Assembly (NCBI GenBank): GCA_020064725.1
Contig: JAGTWJ010000017.1
Coordinates: 4,030,001 to 4,094,000, forward strand
Reading direction: 5' to 3'
DNA length: 64,000 nucleotides
Source of the DNA: Drechslerella dactyloides
Lineage: Eukaryota; Ascomycota; Orbiliomycetes; Orbiliales; Orbiliaceae
In this document: positions 1-10,316 of the stretch, piece by piece
Layout of the letters: every line of letters begins with the position of its first letter
Numbering within the stretch: the stretch's first letter is position 1
The notes under the pieces: model-generated
What the model was told of the DNA's origin: nothing
Seen by the model: the letters and a program-made list of their open reading frames with translations, nothing else
Databases searched by the model: none
Program-made: the position numbers and the translations under genes

Positions 1-2
1 TT

Positions 3-605
3 GTGCCTGTCACTTGCATGGCACCTGCAGTGACAACAACTGTATCTGATTCCGAGACGCTTGAATTTACCTCGACTGCGACAGATGTTGAGGAGACATC
101 CGTGACTGTGACTTTGACCACTGAGACTATAACCACCATCACCCAGGTTGATGAGATTGATGTCACAGTCACTCTTACAACTACCCTAACGACCGTTACA
201 AACATATCCCCACCCGTGAACACATTCGTCCTCTGATCAAATGGCCCAGACGTCTCCCAGCATTACCTCAAAGCAGACTCTCATGACAATTCCGCAAAAG
301 TAACACACATTATTTTCGTTGACAACAAAGCAGACACAAGTGTCTGGTTCTTAGACTCGAATGGCCGCCTAGCATACAACAATGCACAAAACAATGCTGT
401 TTGGGTCTCCTTCACTATTGGCAGTGATGATCCCCGAGAAATCCTCTGGGACGCCAAAGGCTCTGCCTCCGGATCATCCATGCTATGCGATTTTTTAACG
501 GGGTTTGGTAAAATATACGAAGCGGAAAAAAAAGGTGGGCGTTTAATGACACAAGAATCGAAAAATTCCTTGATAGCTCACAATAGCCGATCCTTTACCC
601 CCTAA
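3..605 (+). pseudogene. Thr-rich protein fragment interrupted by a stop
   Basis: One reading frame is open from the window edge to 605 except for a TGA at 234-236. The part before the TGA is a Thr/Val-rich, mucin-like stretch (runs such as TVTLTTETITTITQ), typical of linkers in fungal cell-wall or secreted proteins. The part after the TGA reads as a globular domain (for example FVDNKADTSVWFLDSNGRLA) and ends in TAA at 603-605. I do not recognise the domain family; a beta-propeller lectin-like repeat is possible but weak. Because the same frame continues on both sides, a nonsense mutation in an older gene is the simplest reading. A short intron across the TGA is not excluded. The gene start lies outside the window. 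Confidence 0.4.
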
Positions 606-1324
606 CAGTGGTCTTTAACCTGGTGTTATCGGTGATCCTCAACATGCTTTGGCCCCAAATTAATGCAATGGACCGTGCATATTATTAACGATATTTCTTC
701 ATTATATAATAATGAAAGGTGCTGTTCTCGCAGGCTATGATATTCGGTAGGCTGATAGAAATTCACAAAACTGCTCTTCGACAATCTGAAATATTCCCAT
801 TTCCGTTTTTAAACCCCAACATCGTCGAATTGTATTTATCCTCAACGATATGCGGCTACGGCTGAACAAGGTATCATAACCCTTATGGACAATGAGATTG
901 TTCAAGCAAAGGCAGAATAAAGTCAGAAATCGCTGGCGTGTAGAAAATTGGCAATACCCGCTTCGCATAACCTTGTGACGATATCGCGGTGTTCTCTCAC
1001 CTGTCTATCCCAGCGAAGGATCCGAGATGCAGCCCACATCAGGCGCGAAGGAACAACACAAGTGCTCGCCTTGGTGTGTGCCTCGCCCTGGATAGCGTGT
1101 AGCGCTTGTCTGGCTTTGGTGTGCGTTCTGCGAGCAACGAGGACAGCCAACGCGGGTTTGCACGGCCTCCAAGGGTCGGTTGAAGGAATTGCAGACAGTT
1201 GTCGAAGAGTTAGCATTCATAAATTGTTATATATCGAGCCGGTCCGACATCCTACAAATTTTTCTCCAATTCAATCCCGGATACTATAGTAACTACACAG
1301 ACCACTATCCACCAGACAGCTAAA
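606..1324. other. intergenic, no supported gene
   Basis: This is the region upstream of the TPR-CHAT gene. Several overlapping open frames exist on both strands between 920 and 1290, but none shows a recognisable domain and they shadow each other in a locally GC-rich stretch. The segment 1190-1320 also reads open in the plus direction, possibly an old exon or a 5' untranslated region. Confidence 0.5.
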
Positions 1325-4300
1325 ATGGATCCATTCAACATTAACGCAGAAATGGCCGCTTCACTCGATAACTTGAGTGGTGAGGATATCTGTGTCTTCG
1401 CAGAAATGCAACAAGAAAAACTTGGAAACGGGCCCGTAAAGGATGAACAAATAGAATTATGTATTTACGCATGCTTCATAGTTTCCAAGAAAATGCGCTC
1501 GATGAACTATCTTGAACGAGCTATTCAACAAACGCGAACATGGATGGCAGAACTAGCTACAGATCATCCTGGCCGTCCGCGAAGACTTCAAATTCTAGAC
1601 TTTCTGTCCGCCTGGATGATTCAGCTAGGTTTCGTCTCAGAACTCAATATTAAACAAGAATTAACAGACGAGGCCAACACAGAAACGATCGATCGAAAGC
1701 AAGAAGTGACAATAAAGAATGCAAAGGAATATCAAGAAACCGGGGTTTTGGGAACCCTGAACGAAGCCATTGGCATCATGCCAAAAAGCTTAGACTTAGT
1801 TGGGGAGTATATCACGCCGGGGGTGTTAGCCAACCTTGCGATAATGCTCTGGGCCGGATTCCACAGAACCGGCGACATGGCCGACCTCAACCGCGCTGTT
1901 GGAGCTACCGATATGGCCGTGGACGCCACACTTCAAGATCACCCTAACCAAGTAATATATCTAAGCAATCTTGGAAACTTACTCAGAACCTAATTCAAAA
2001 AAACTAGCAACATAGCCAACCTCAACCACACTATTAAAACTACTAATATAACTATAAACACCATACCTCAAAATCATCTTAACTAAATAATATATCTAAG
2101 TAATCTTAAAAGCTTACTTAAGATCTAATTTAAGAAAACTAATAATATAGTTAATATTAACTATACTATTAAAATTATTAAAACAGCCATAGATACTACA
2201 CCTTAAGATCATCTTAACTAAATAAATCATTTAAACAATCTTAGAAACTAGTTTAAGGCTAGATCCAAAAAAACCAACAACATAACCAATCTTAACCACA
2301 TTATTAAAACTACTAAAATAATCATAAATACCATACTTTAAGCTTATTTTAACTAAATAACCTATTTATATAATCTTAGGAGCTGGCTTAGGGTCTAATT
2401 CAAAAGAACCAGCAATATGGCCAATCTCAACCACACTATTGAAGCTGCTAAGACAGCCATAGACACTATACCTCGAGATTGTTCTAACTAAATAATATAT
2501 TTAAATAATCTTGGAAGATAACTAGGATCCCAATTCAAGATAACCAGCAACATAGCCAATCTCAACCACACTATTAAAACTACTAAAATAGCTATAAATA
2601 CCACATCTTAAGATCACCCTAACCAAATAAATTATTTAAATTATCTTAAAAGATAACTCAGATCCCAATTTAAAAAAACTAGCAACATAACCAATCTCAA
2701 CCATACTATTAAAGCTACTAAAATAATTATAAACACCACACCTCAAGATCACCCTAACCATAAAACTTTTTTAAATAATTTTAAAAATTAGTTTAAGACT
2801 TAATTCAAAAAAATCAATAATATAACTAATTTAAATCATACTATTAAAACTACTAACATAACTATGGATATTATACCTCAAGATTATCCTAACCAAGTAG
2901 ATCATTTAAGCTATCTTGGGAGGTGGCTCGGGTCCCAATTCGAGATAACCAGCGACATGGCCCATCTCAACCGTGAACTCTGTTCATATAAAGAAGGCTG
3001 GCATTGTCAAAACGCTCCTCCATCGACTCGCATTAATCTGGCTCGACAGGCCGCTCGTATTCTCGCCTCGCAGGGGGATTGGGAAACGTCGAGTTCATTG
3101 CTGGAGGAAGCCATAAAACTTCTCCCCGTCGTGAGCCCACGATCTCTAAAACATACCGACAAGCAATATATGCTCGCGGAATTCTCCGGTTTAGCTTCCA
3201 TGGCCGCCGCTGTTTCGCTTGAAGCTGGAAGGAGTGCTTATGATACCTTGCGCCTCCTTGAACTCGGTCGTGGTGTTATCGCAAACCTGCTGATGGATAT
3301 GCGTGGGGATACCTCCACCTTGGAACAGCGACACCCTGATCTGGCGAACCAATTCAAATCCCTTCGAGACGCGCTAGACTCACCAGTAGACAGAACAACT
3401 TCTCCAATTCTTACTAATGGTACATCTTCGTGGGTGTCGCAAACAAAATTGCGTTATGAATTGGATCGGAAATTCGGCGAACTTATCGCGACCATCCGTG
3501 CTCAGCCTGGATTTGACAACTTTCTTCTTCCGCCGACGGAAACGGAGGTGAAGGATGCAGCATGTCTCGGCCCTATCGTTATCGTCAATTTGAGTCCTTA
3601 TCGCTGCGACGCGTTCCTCGTTGAGCGCGACCGGATTAGGGTGCTAGGATTACCGGATCTAAAGCTAGGAGACGTCCGAAAAGAAGCCCAAAATCTGCGA
3701 TCATCAAGTCTGATAGCTGTAACACCAACGCTAGAGTGGCTCTGGAACGTCGTCTGTGGCCCGAGCCTAGACGCGTTAGGCTTCGGGAGCCCCGTCTCCG
3801 ATAATAACTGGCCTCGTGTGTGGTGGATTCCAACCGGCTTGCTCAGCCAGTTCCCGCTTCACGCAGCAGGATACCACGAGCGAGGGTCTACCAAAACGGT
3901 CCTCGACAGGGCCATGTCGTCGTACGCCCCGTCGGTTAAGGCACTGATACACGGACGCAAACATCACGTTCACAGCTCCGTCGCAACCGAGCCTGATCAC
4001 GCTCTTCTAGTGGCCATGAAACAAACACCAGACTTACCTACGAGCCAGGTTCTTCCGTTTGTTGAAAAGGAAGTGAAGGTGTTGAAGGAGCTTTACGCGT
4101 CGCTCCAGCTGAAGTGCGTTACGCCAGCGCTACGGAAGGACGCTGTCCTGAAATCTTTGCAGGGGTGTAAGATCTTCCATTTCGCAGGCCACGGGTCGTC
4201 ACACCTAACGGAGCCTTCGCAAAGCTATTTGCTGCTCGAGGATTGGAAGACCAACCCGCTAACCGTTGGAGACATTCGCGACCGTAAATTCCAAGAGAAT

Positions 4301-4660
4301 CCGCCGTTCCTCGGTTATCTGTCAGCTTGCTTGACCGGCGTCAACGAGGCGGAAGAGCTGGCCGACGAGGGAATCCACCTGGTCAGCGCCTTCCAACTCG
4401 CGGGCTTCCGACACGTTATCGGGACGCTTTGGGAAGTATCGGATAAGCACTGCGCGGATGTGGCGAGAGTTTTCTACGAAACGATGCGGGACGAAGGGCT
4501 GACGGACTTGGCGGTCTGCCGAGGGCTCCATCGAGCTATGAGAGCGGTGCGTGACGGACATATCGAGGAGGAGGCAGCGGAGGCGAGAAACGCTACTGTG
4601 GTGAAGATGGAACACCTGACGAACCTCTACTGGGTTCCCTACATTCACCTTGGCGTTTAG
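1325..4660 (+). pseudogene. TPR-CHAT protein, broken by RIP-type stops in its repeats
   Basis: A single frame runs from the ATG at 1325 to the TAG at 4658-4660 (1,112 codons). It is interrupted only between 1991 and about 2860, where I read roughly fifteen in-frame stops, mostly CAA turned into TAA. The N-terminal 180 residues are helical and unassigned. They are followed by eight tetratricopeptide-like repeats of exactly 45 residues. The C-terminal half (2,954 onward) ends in a CHAT domain, a caspase-clan (CD) peptidase domain. The His of the HFAGHG motif (codon at 4190) and the Cys of LSACLTG (codon at 4328) form the expected dyad. TPR-CHAT proteins are common in fungi and resemble separase/caspase-type effectors; the substrate is unknown. 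The N- and C-terminal parts are undamaged in base composition, so either could persist as a shorter product: 1325-1993 (222 residues), or an internal start at 2864 that gives 598 residues including the whole CHAT domain. Confidence 0.85.
1874..2953 (+). repeat. eight 135-bp tandem TPR-coding repeats, RIP-mutated
   Basis: The anchor reading [GSN]-[DN]-[MI]-A-x-L-N recurs at 1874, 2009, 2144 and so on up to 2954. That is exactly 8 x 135 bp, with no indel in 1,080 bp. The first unit and the start of the unit after the last are normal in GC. The units between have C-to-T and G-to-A changes that turn the HPNQV and RTQF positions into HPN-stop and RT-stop. The period equals 45 codons of the repeat typical of fungal TPR-CHAT proteins. 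Confidence 0.9.
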
Positions 4661-4706
4661 AGGTAGTCTCAGCCACAAACACCAAGTGCTCATCGGTCGG
4701 ACATTA

Positions 4707-6136
4707 ACGTTTTTCACCGCTTGGCGAGCTACCCATTTTCTGTTTTATTTCCATAATTCTACGCATTCTATACAAAAGTGGAATGCAACAAGAAAATAGC
4801 ATTCTGGAGATTATTATTATACATTATAACATGACGCGGGTTCCTGGGCCGCGCTGTGCCACAGTGTTACCACAAAATATGAATAATTGTACTGTTTGGT
4901 GACGATAGCGTCATCGTCACAAGGCATATCGTCGCTATCGCTGGTGGTAAGGCCCTCTACAGGAGCAGTGGCGGTATCACGTGCCTGCGCACACGTAATT
5001 CGCTGCGTATTCATTACCCCCGCCCTGCACGCTCTGCGGCTGCCATATCTGCAACATCTGCGAGCACTCATGCCCGTGACAAATGGCCCTTGCCTCCTGA
5101 AGTTGCTCAGTGGTGAGCTGTTACAATTGCTCCCGGGCATATGAATCTTCTGCTACTTTCATAATTTTATTAAATTTTTGCTGTAGTGGAGAATTAAACA
5201 TGCTATCAATTGCGGCACGAATAGCATTATTATATGAAATAAGAACTTTTGCACAAGCAGGAGTCTGAATTCCCACACTTATTTGTATGGGTCTGCAACG
5301 ATTGTATGTGTTCTTCCACTCTAAAACTTGGAGTCCTTTGAAGCACACGGTAGGGATTCACGCTCTCGCGGTTGCTATCATAGATGGAGAACTCTTGTGA
5401 CTTGGCAGCTCTTGGTATGACTATACTAGCGGCCTTCGCGTATCCTATCACGAAGCCTTTTTCGTCCATATTCCACATATTTTCGGGCAGTATTTCGCGC
5501 CTTTGACGGGCGTATTGAATACGGTGAACCAATGAAGCAGAGACTTGACGTCATTCCCTTTCCCTCTATTATTGTCGAGCATACATCGCGCTTAGCGGTG
5601 GTCAAATCTGGGCTCCCGTTTGAGGAAGCGGGTGACTCAGTTCTTACCAAGGTCACGCCCCGCAAGTCCTGAAGCCATGGCCCGGATTATATTGAGGCGA
5701 GCGGGGAAGCCTTGGCTATGCAATTCAATGACGCGATTCGTAATCACTCGCTCTTGTGGGGCTGAAAGGACTCGATTTCGTGCTGTTGTTCGTTTATCCG
5801 TCAAAAGCTGTCGCCCGCTATACCGGTGGCGTACCGTAGAAGAAGGCACACTATGCATTACAGCTGCCTGTCGAAGGGATGGAGCTGTTTTGTTGATCAA
5901 CATCGGGCGCCGCTTGTATTTCTGGGGACAAGGGTGTTTTCACATCGTCTCTGTATTGTACAGCCGAATTTGCATGGTAAGGTGAAAGGTGATGAAGGAG
6001 AAGCCATCTATGGAAACGGGCAGAGAAAAATTTGCGACTATGGTGGTAGCGATGATGCCCGTGACGACGAAGACCCAATTTACTTTGAGATTAGTGGTCG
6101 CGATAGTGGCGTGGCTCAGCAAGTGGTGAAAAACGT
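4707..6136 (-). mobile_element. degenerate Fot1/pogo-like DNA transposon
   Basis: The ends are inverted: 4707 reads ACGTTTTTCACCGCTTGGCG and the reverse complement of the right end (6136 inward) reads ACGTTTTTCACCACTTGCTG. Both are flanked by TA, the target duplication of Tc1/mariner elements. The interior holds transposase remains on the minus strand. The element lies 46 bp after the stop codon of the TPR-CHAT gene. At 1,430 bp it is shorter than the roughly 1.9-kb members further right, so internal deletions are likely. Confidence 0.8.
4830..5903 (-). pseudogene. Fot1/pogo-family transposase, frameshifted
   Basis: The minus-strand frames give, in order: an N-terminal helix-turn-helix/CENP-B-like part (5903-5637; key stretch ERVITNRVIELHSQGFPARL); a short middle section that shifts frame; the DDE catalytic core (about 5480-5380; MWNMDEKGFVIG, where MDEKGF holds the first catalytic Asp); and a C-terminal helical part (5348-5121; KVLISYNNAIRAAIDSM). 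The pieces lie in different frames, so no functional transposase can be made. The base composition is not strongly AT-shifted, so decay here is by indels rather than RIP. Confidence 0.8.
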
Positions 6137-7617
6137 TAATGTACTATAATAAAATACAATAACAATTTCCGTAACGAAGCTACAACAGCACAGTGAATTA
6201 AAGGAAGAAATCAAAAAGTGCTGGTGGAGCTTTACGAATGACAGTGGGGGGGCATCCATGCTATACTGTGGCTCGAAGAAAAACCACAGAAACAACACAA
6301 GGATCAGTTCACAGTTATCTCCTGTCCAGTTCGCAACTTATCTCTTGTCCAAATTGCAAGATTATCTCCTTATGTCATTATGTATTTAAAGGATTGACTA
6401 GCTCACGTTTTGCCATTCGTTAATTAAAGCTCAAACGATGTTATGAATATTACATAAGCAGATCCTAGAGATCAACTTCAGCCGAGCGCTCAATCCACCT
6501 GGATTAAATAATATTGGGGTGTAGTTATATGCCTTCAACATTAGCTGATGTGGCATCTGCAGCCTGCCAATGCAGGATCTGGCAACTATGCGGATACACG
6601 TAGACCCGTTGAAAGCGCAGCTAGATCCTGCTCGCCCGAAGCCTTCCTCCAAATAGTATGCAAGCCAAGTTTTAATCCAGGGTATTGGAAGAGCAAATCA
6701 CTACTGAATTTAGAGGATGTGGTCTGGTTTGTTGAATATTGAACCAATTGCGCGAGCCCGACCGCACGACGAACGCCCACGAAGCTCGTCGTAGACCACT
6801 CACCATGCGTCAATAAGCGCTGAAGGATCCACCGTTTTCCATAGTGGCGAAAAGCAACTCGGTTACGTGCGAAGCTAGCAAACAATCCAGTGGAGAGGGC
6901 TCAGCATCAATCTCCCAGGTGAAAATATTGATTCAATTCTTGAAATTGCTGCGCCGTTTCCAGCTCACCATCCACGCATAGCGCACGCGATATTCGGGCA
7001 TCGCCCCGCATCCATGCCAATTGGAAGGCCTTTTTCGTTGTGGAATCGACGCGCGAACTGCTAACATGAACTGCTAACATGGACGGCTGATTCATATTAA
7101 TTTTGATGCGCGCACAGATAAATCTGAGGTTGCTAGAGATCAGACTTCCGCTATGATATATCTTAGAACACGGACAGCGAGGCGCAGCGGTTCCGGATCC
7201 TTTCGAGATATGACAGATGCTTACCACCGTAGTCAAAGTTGGGTAATCAATACTTTAGGGCCACCACCCCTGCTCTTCGGACCGGCCGTGATAATCTTGT
7301 CGGGCAATTTGCCGAAATCTATTGCTACGCAATATCTCGGTGTCGTTCCCCATGCAGAGTTCCTTTTTCCATTCTGCAGGGCTGTCCTGCAGGCTATTTA
7401 ATTTATGAACACTGCATGCCCTGTCTAGTGCATACAATTCGGCTGCGCGGAGAAGTTCAAGGAGTGGATTTAAAGCTGCTCAACCGGTATAGCTTCGACG
7501 GGCCCATGTTTTTCCACCCGTTGATTTTCGTCTGAATTTCTGCCACGCATCGCATAAACGACATAGCAAACTCTAGTAACCAATTGACAGCCGCGTACTC
7601 GCTTAGATTCAAACGAA
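6137..7617. other. intergenic upstream of the caspase-like gene
   Basis: No open frame here has a recognisable domain. Minus-strand frames at 6586-6885 and 6907-7236 and plus-strand frames at 7153-7535 are open for 80-110 codons each, but they overlap one another and I see no family motif. The segment from 7540 to 7617 is the likely 5' untranslated leader of the gene that starts at 7618. Confidence 0.5.
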
Positions 7618-9804
7618 ATGGCTACTGCATGGGCGCTCTTGATCGGTATAGACTGCTACATCTGGGGAGAAGAACGATCCGTTCGTTATCGCAATTTGAA
7701 CGGCTGCGTTAACGATGTAAAAGCTGTCGAAGAATACCTAGGCGCTATCGGGGTCCGGAACGTCACGGTGCTCACATCTTCGGGGCGACCTGGATCCGAC
7801 CGCCCGATCGAAGAAGGAACGCCGAAACTACCCATTTACGGCAACGTTAAGCGGGAGCTTGAGCGCATCATCGATAAGGCTTCCGCGGGCGACCTTGTTT
7901 ACATTCACTATTCCGGTCATGGAATCCGTCGACAGGCGCTCGGGTTGTCGATGGGTCCACACTTTGCCGGAGATGAGATAAACGGCATCGCATTGGCGCT
8001 GGCCGACGTCATGGCCGGAGGAGCCTACCTCACCGGGTACCACCTAGGCGTGTTTGCAAGGGAGATGGTAAGAAAGGGCCTGCGACCGACGCTGGTCCTC
8101 GACAGTTGCTTTTCCGGTCAGGGAATCAGGAACTCGGCGTCCACGAGCGCAATGAACAGCAGCTCTCGAACTGTGGATGGGAGAAACGACCTTAGCGTGC
8201 TGGAAATCGACGAGGAAGCCAACGCTGAAGCAGCTAAAATGGATCCAGATATCGAACGATTGTGCTATAGAAACGCCACTGTGAGGCCCTCCTGGTTGGC
8301 GAATCCTACCGGGTGCACCGTCCTAGCGGCCTGCGAATTCAACGAGTCTGCACTCGAGGAGACGTTACCTGGAACAACCTCCACGCACGGAATTTTTACA
8401 TTCCGTATGCTGGAAATATTGAAACAAACCCTCTCCCAACGTCGGCCAACCCACGCGAGCGTTAGAGGTTACGTAAAATCTAAATTTGACTCCCTCAGTA
8501 AGAAGCAGTCCCCGGTTCTTCACGGCGATGGCGACTACGTTTTCTTTGGAAAAGAGCGCGTCGTTGAAAGGCCGATATGCCGTATCCTAAGAAAAATCGA
8601 TGGCCAGGTGGAATTGGATGTTGGGTACGCCCAGGGAGTCGTTAACGGGGCTATTTATAACGTGTACCAAGAGGACCAGCTCCCCGGTTGGGAATCCCTT
8701 CATCCGCCTACCGCAACTGTTATTGAAGCTCTTAAGGAGTCCCCGTTTCGATCTCGAGCTCGGCTCTCCGGCAATAACGTCGACGCGCCAGGTCATACCT
8801 ACGGCCCCCCTGAGACAGATCCGGGGCACGAACCCAAGGAAGTCAGCGGCGGTAGTGCGGTGCTTAGTTCTTGGGCCGTGCCGTATACCGTTGTCCGGAC
8901 GTTTCGCACCGCTCAGGAAACCTCGGAGGCGCAGGTAGCGGCTCTAAGGAATGAGTTAGCCGCGCATTACCCTTCAGAATTCGATCTAACAGATCACGAG
9001 AATGAAACCGAGCCGAGCCCAACTTTCGCCGTTGATCTTGACAAGAACAAAATGTTCCGGGTATATATTTTGGACAACACCTCCAAGAGTTGGAATCGGG
9101 GGCAGAGAATTCCCAACGTTTCTGTGGAGAATAACAACTGGGTGAAAGATCTTATCTCTGTCCTTCGTCATTTATCACGATTTCGATCCATCAAAGATAT
9201 CCGTAACGAGAGCTCGCACACTAGATTATCGCCCAGCTGCCTCGAAGTTACCGTCCAAACACTGACCGGGGTAAGACAGTGCATTGAGGTTCCTAGAGGA
9301 TCTGATGGCAAATACCGCGCGACGCACGGAGCCCAGGTACGCTGTATCTTTAAACCATCGAAAGAATACATTAATTCTAGAGGCGAAGATTTATACGTGA
9401 GCTTCTACATGTTCAGCGCCACCTGGGGTATCTCAAAGCTTCACCCCGCGCTGGGACAGCCTGCCTTATTGCTAACAACCAAGGGGGAGCACTTCACGCT
9501 TACAATGCATGTTCCACCGCCTAGGAGCAAGGAAGATCCGGACGAAATCGAGGACATCGTAAGAGCGTTCATCTGCAACACCAACAGATCTTGGGAAGAT
9601 ATAACCCTTCCAGATCTGCCGGCCGAAGCTTTCATAACCCCTCTACAGGCTGAGACTGAGATACTTGTGGCTACGCCTGCTCATGCCGATAGAAATGGAG
9701 TGATCTGTCATCGCACCGATAGCTGGGACGAGGACGAACTGGAAGAGAAGTGGGGCTTTGCTGATATCGTTTTGCGCACGTCTCCAACTCGGAGGGCAGT
9801 GTAA
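7618..9804 (+). CDS. caspase-like protein (peptidase C14 domain)
   Basis: This is an intact single-exon gene of 728 residues. The N-terminal third is a caspase p20-like fold: an opening strand AWALLIGIDCY, the catalytic His101 in YIHYSGHG, and Cys164 in LVLDSCFSG, the canonical dyad. A p10-like section follows near residues 235-315 (CTVLAACEFNESA, then HGIFTFRMLEIL and a VFFGKE strand). The C-terminal half, to about residue 680, resembles the DUF4384-type domain often fused to such caspases (LYVSFYMFSATWGISKLHPA). No signal peptide or membrane segment is seen, so it is probably cytosolic. Fungal members are metacaspase relatives implicated in regulated cell death; the substrate cannot be told from sequence. 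The ATG at 7618 precedes the first fold strand directly, which supports this start. Confidence 0.88.
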   Translation: MATAWALLIGIDCYIWGEERSVRYRNLNGCVNDVKAVEEYLGAIGVRNVTVLTSSGRPGSDRPIEEGTPKLPIYGNVKRELERIIDKASAGDLVYIHYSGHGIRRQALGLSMGPHFAGDEINGIALALADVMAGGAYLTGYHLGVFAREMVRKGLRPTLVLDSCFSGQGIRNSASTSAMNSSSRTVDGRNDLSVLEIDEEANAEAAKMDPDIERLCYRNATVRPSWLANPTGCTVLAACEFNESALEETLPGTTSTHGIFTFRMLEILKQTLSQRRPTHASVRGYVKSKFDSLSKKQSPVLHGDGDYVFFGKERVVERPICRILRKIDGQVELDVGYAQGVVNGAIYNVYQEDQLPGWESLHPPTATVIEALKESPFRSRARLSGNNVDAPGHTYGPPETDPGHEPKEVSGGSAVLSSWAVPYTVVRTFRTAQETSEAQVAALRNELAAHYPSEFDLTDHENETEPSPTFAVDLDKNKMFRVYILDNTSKSWNRGQRIPNVSVENNNWVKDLISVLRHLSRFRSIKDIRNESSHTRLSPSCLEVTVQTLTGVRQCIEVPRGSDGKYRATHGAQVRCIFKPSKEYINSRGEDLYVSFYMFSATWGISKLHPALGQPALLLTTKGEHFTLTMHVPPPRSKEDPDEIEDIVRAFICNTNRSWEDITLPDLPAEAFITPLQAETEILVATPAHADRNGVICHRTDSWDEDELEEKWGFADIVLRTSPTRRAV

Positions 9805-10316
9805 ATCTGCGAAGCTCGGTTTGGCGCCAGAATAATATATCCATTTTTAAACCTCACAACCATTCTTTAAAATTTTTAACTATCTAATATCTATCTATAA
9901 AAACCTTAAGATCTTCCTTTTTTTTATTATTTAATCTACTTTTATTATTTAAATACCCTTTATTATTAATCTTTATATTAGCCAGTAGTTCAATCTTTTT
10001 ATATATTATATTTTCCTTATACTTTCATCAGCAAAAACCAAAACCCTTGGGGAGGTCAATATATGGGGTTTGGGAGGGAAGCAAGGATGTGGGGAGGTCG
10101 ATATATGACGTTGAGAGGCAGGCCCCACCCCACCATTAAAACCACTCAGACTTCACCAAATTGGCACCAGTGTCGGCCTTTCAGAGTCTGACAAAGAATG
10201 TTTACAAAACTGAAGAAACTTCTTTACCCCTTTTCAACTGCCATTCTAATCTATTCCTCGCCCATCTTCTCAATATTCTACAGCTATCCTTTCGCAGACG
10301 TCCGCCGTCCGACAGT
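9805..10316. other. intergenic, AT-rich then G-rich short repeats
   Basis: Positions 9,830-10,030 are AT-rich without features. At 10,050-10,115 a short motif reading GGGGAGGTCRATATATG occurs twice, about 43 bp apart. No gene is supported before the ATG at 10,317. Confidence 0.5.

Noticed and set aside
948..1289. Overlapping open frames on both strands near 1 kb
   Set aside because: All are GC-rich shadows of each other with no recognisable family.
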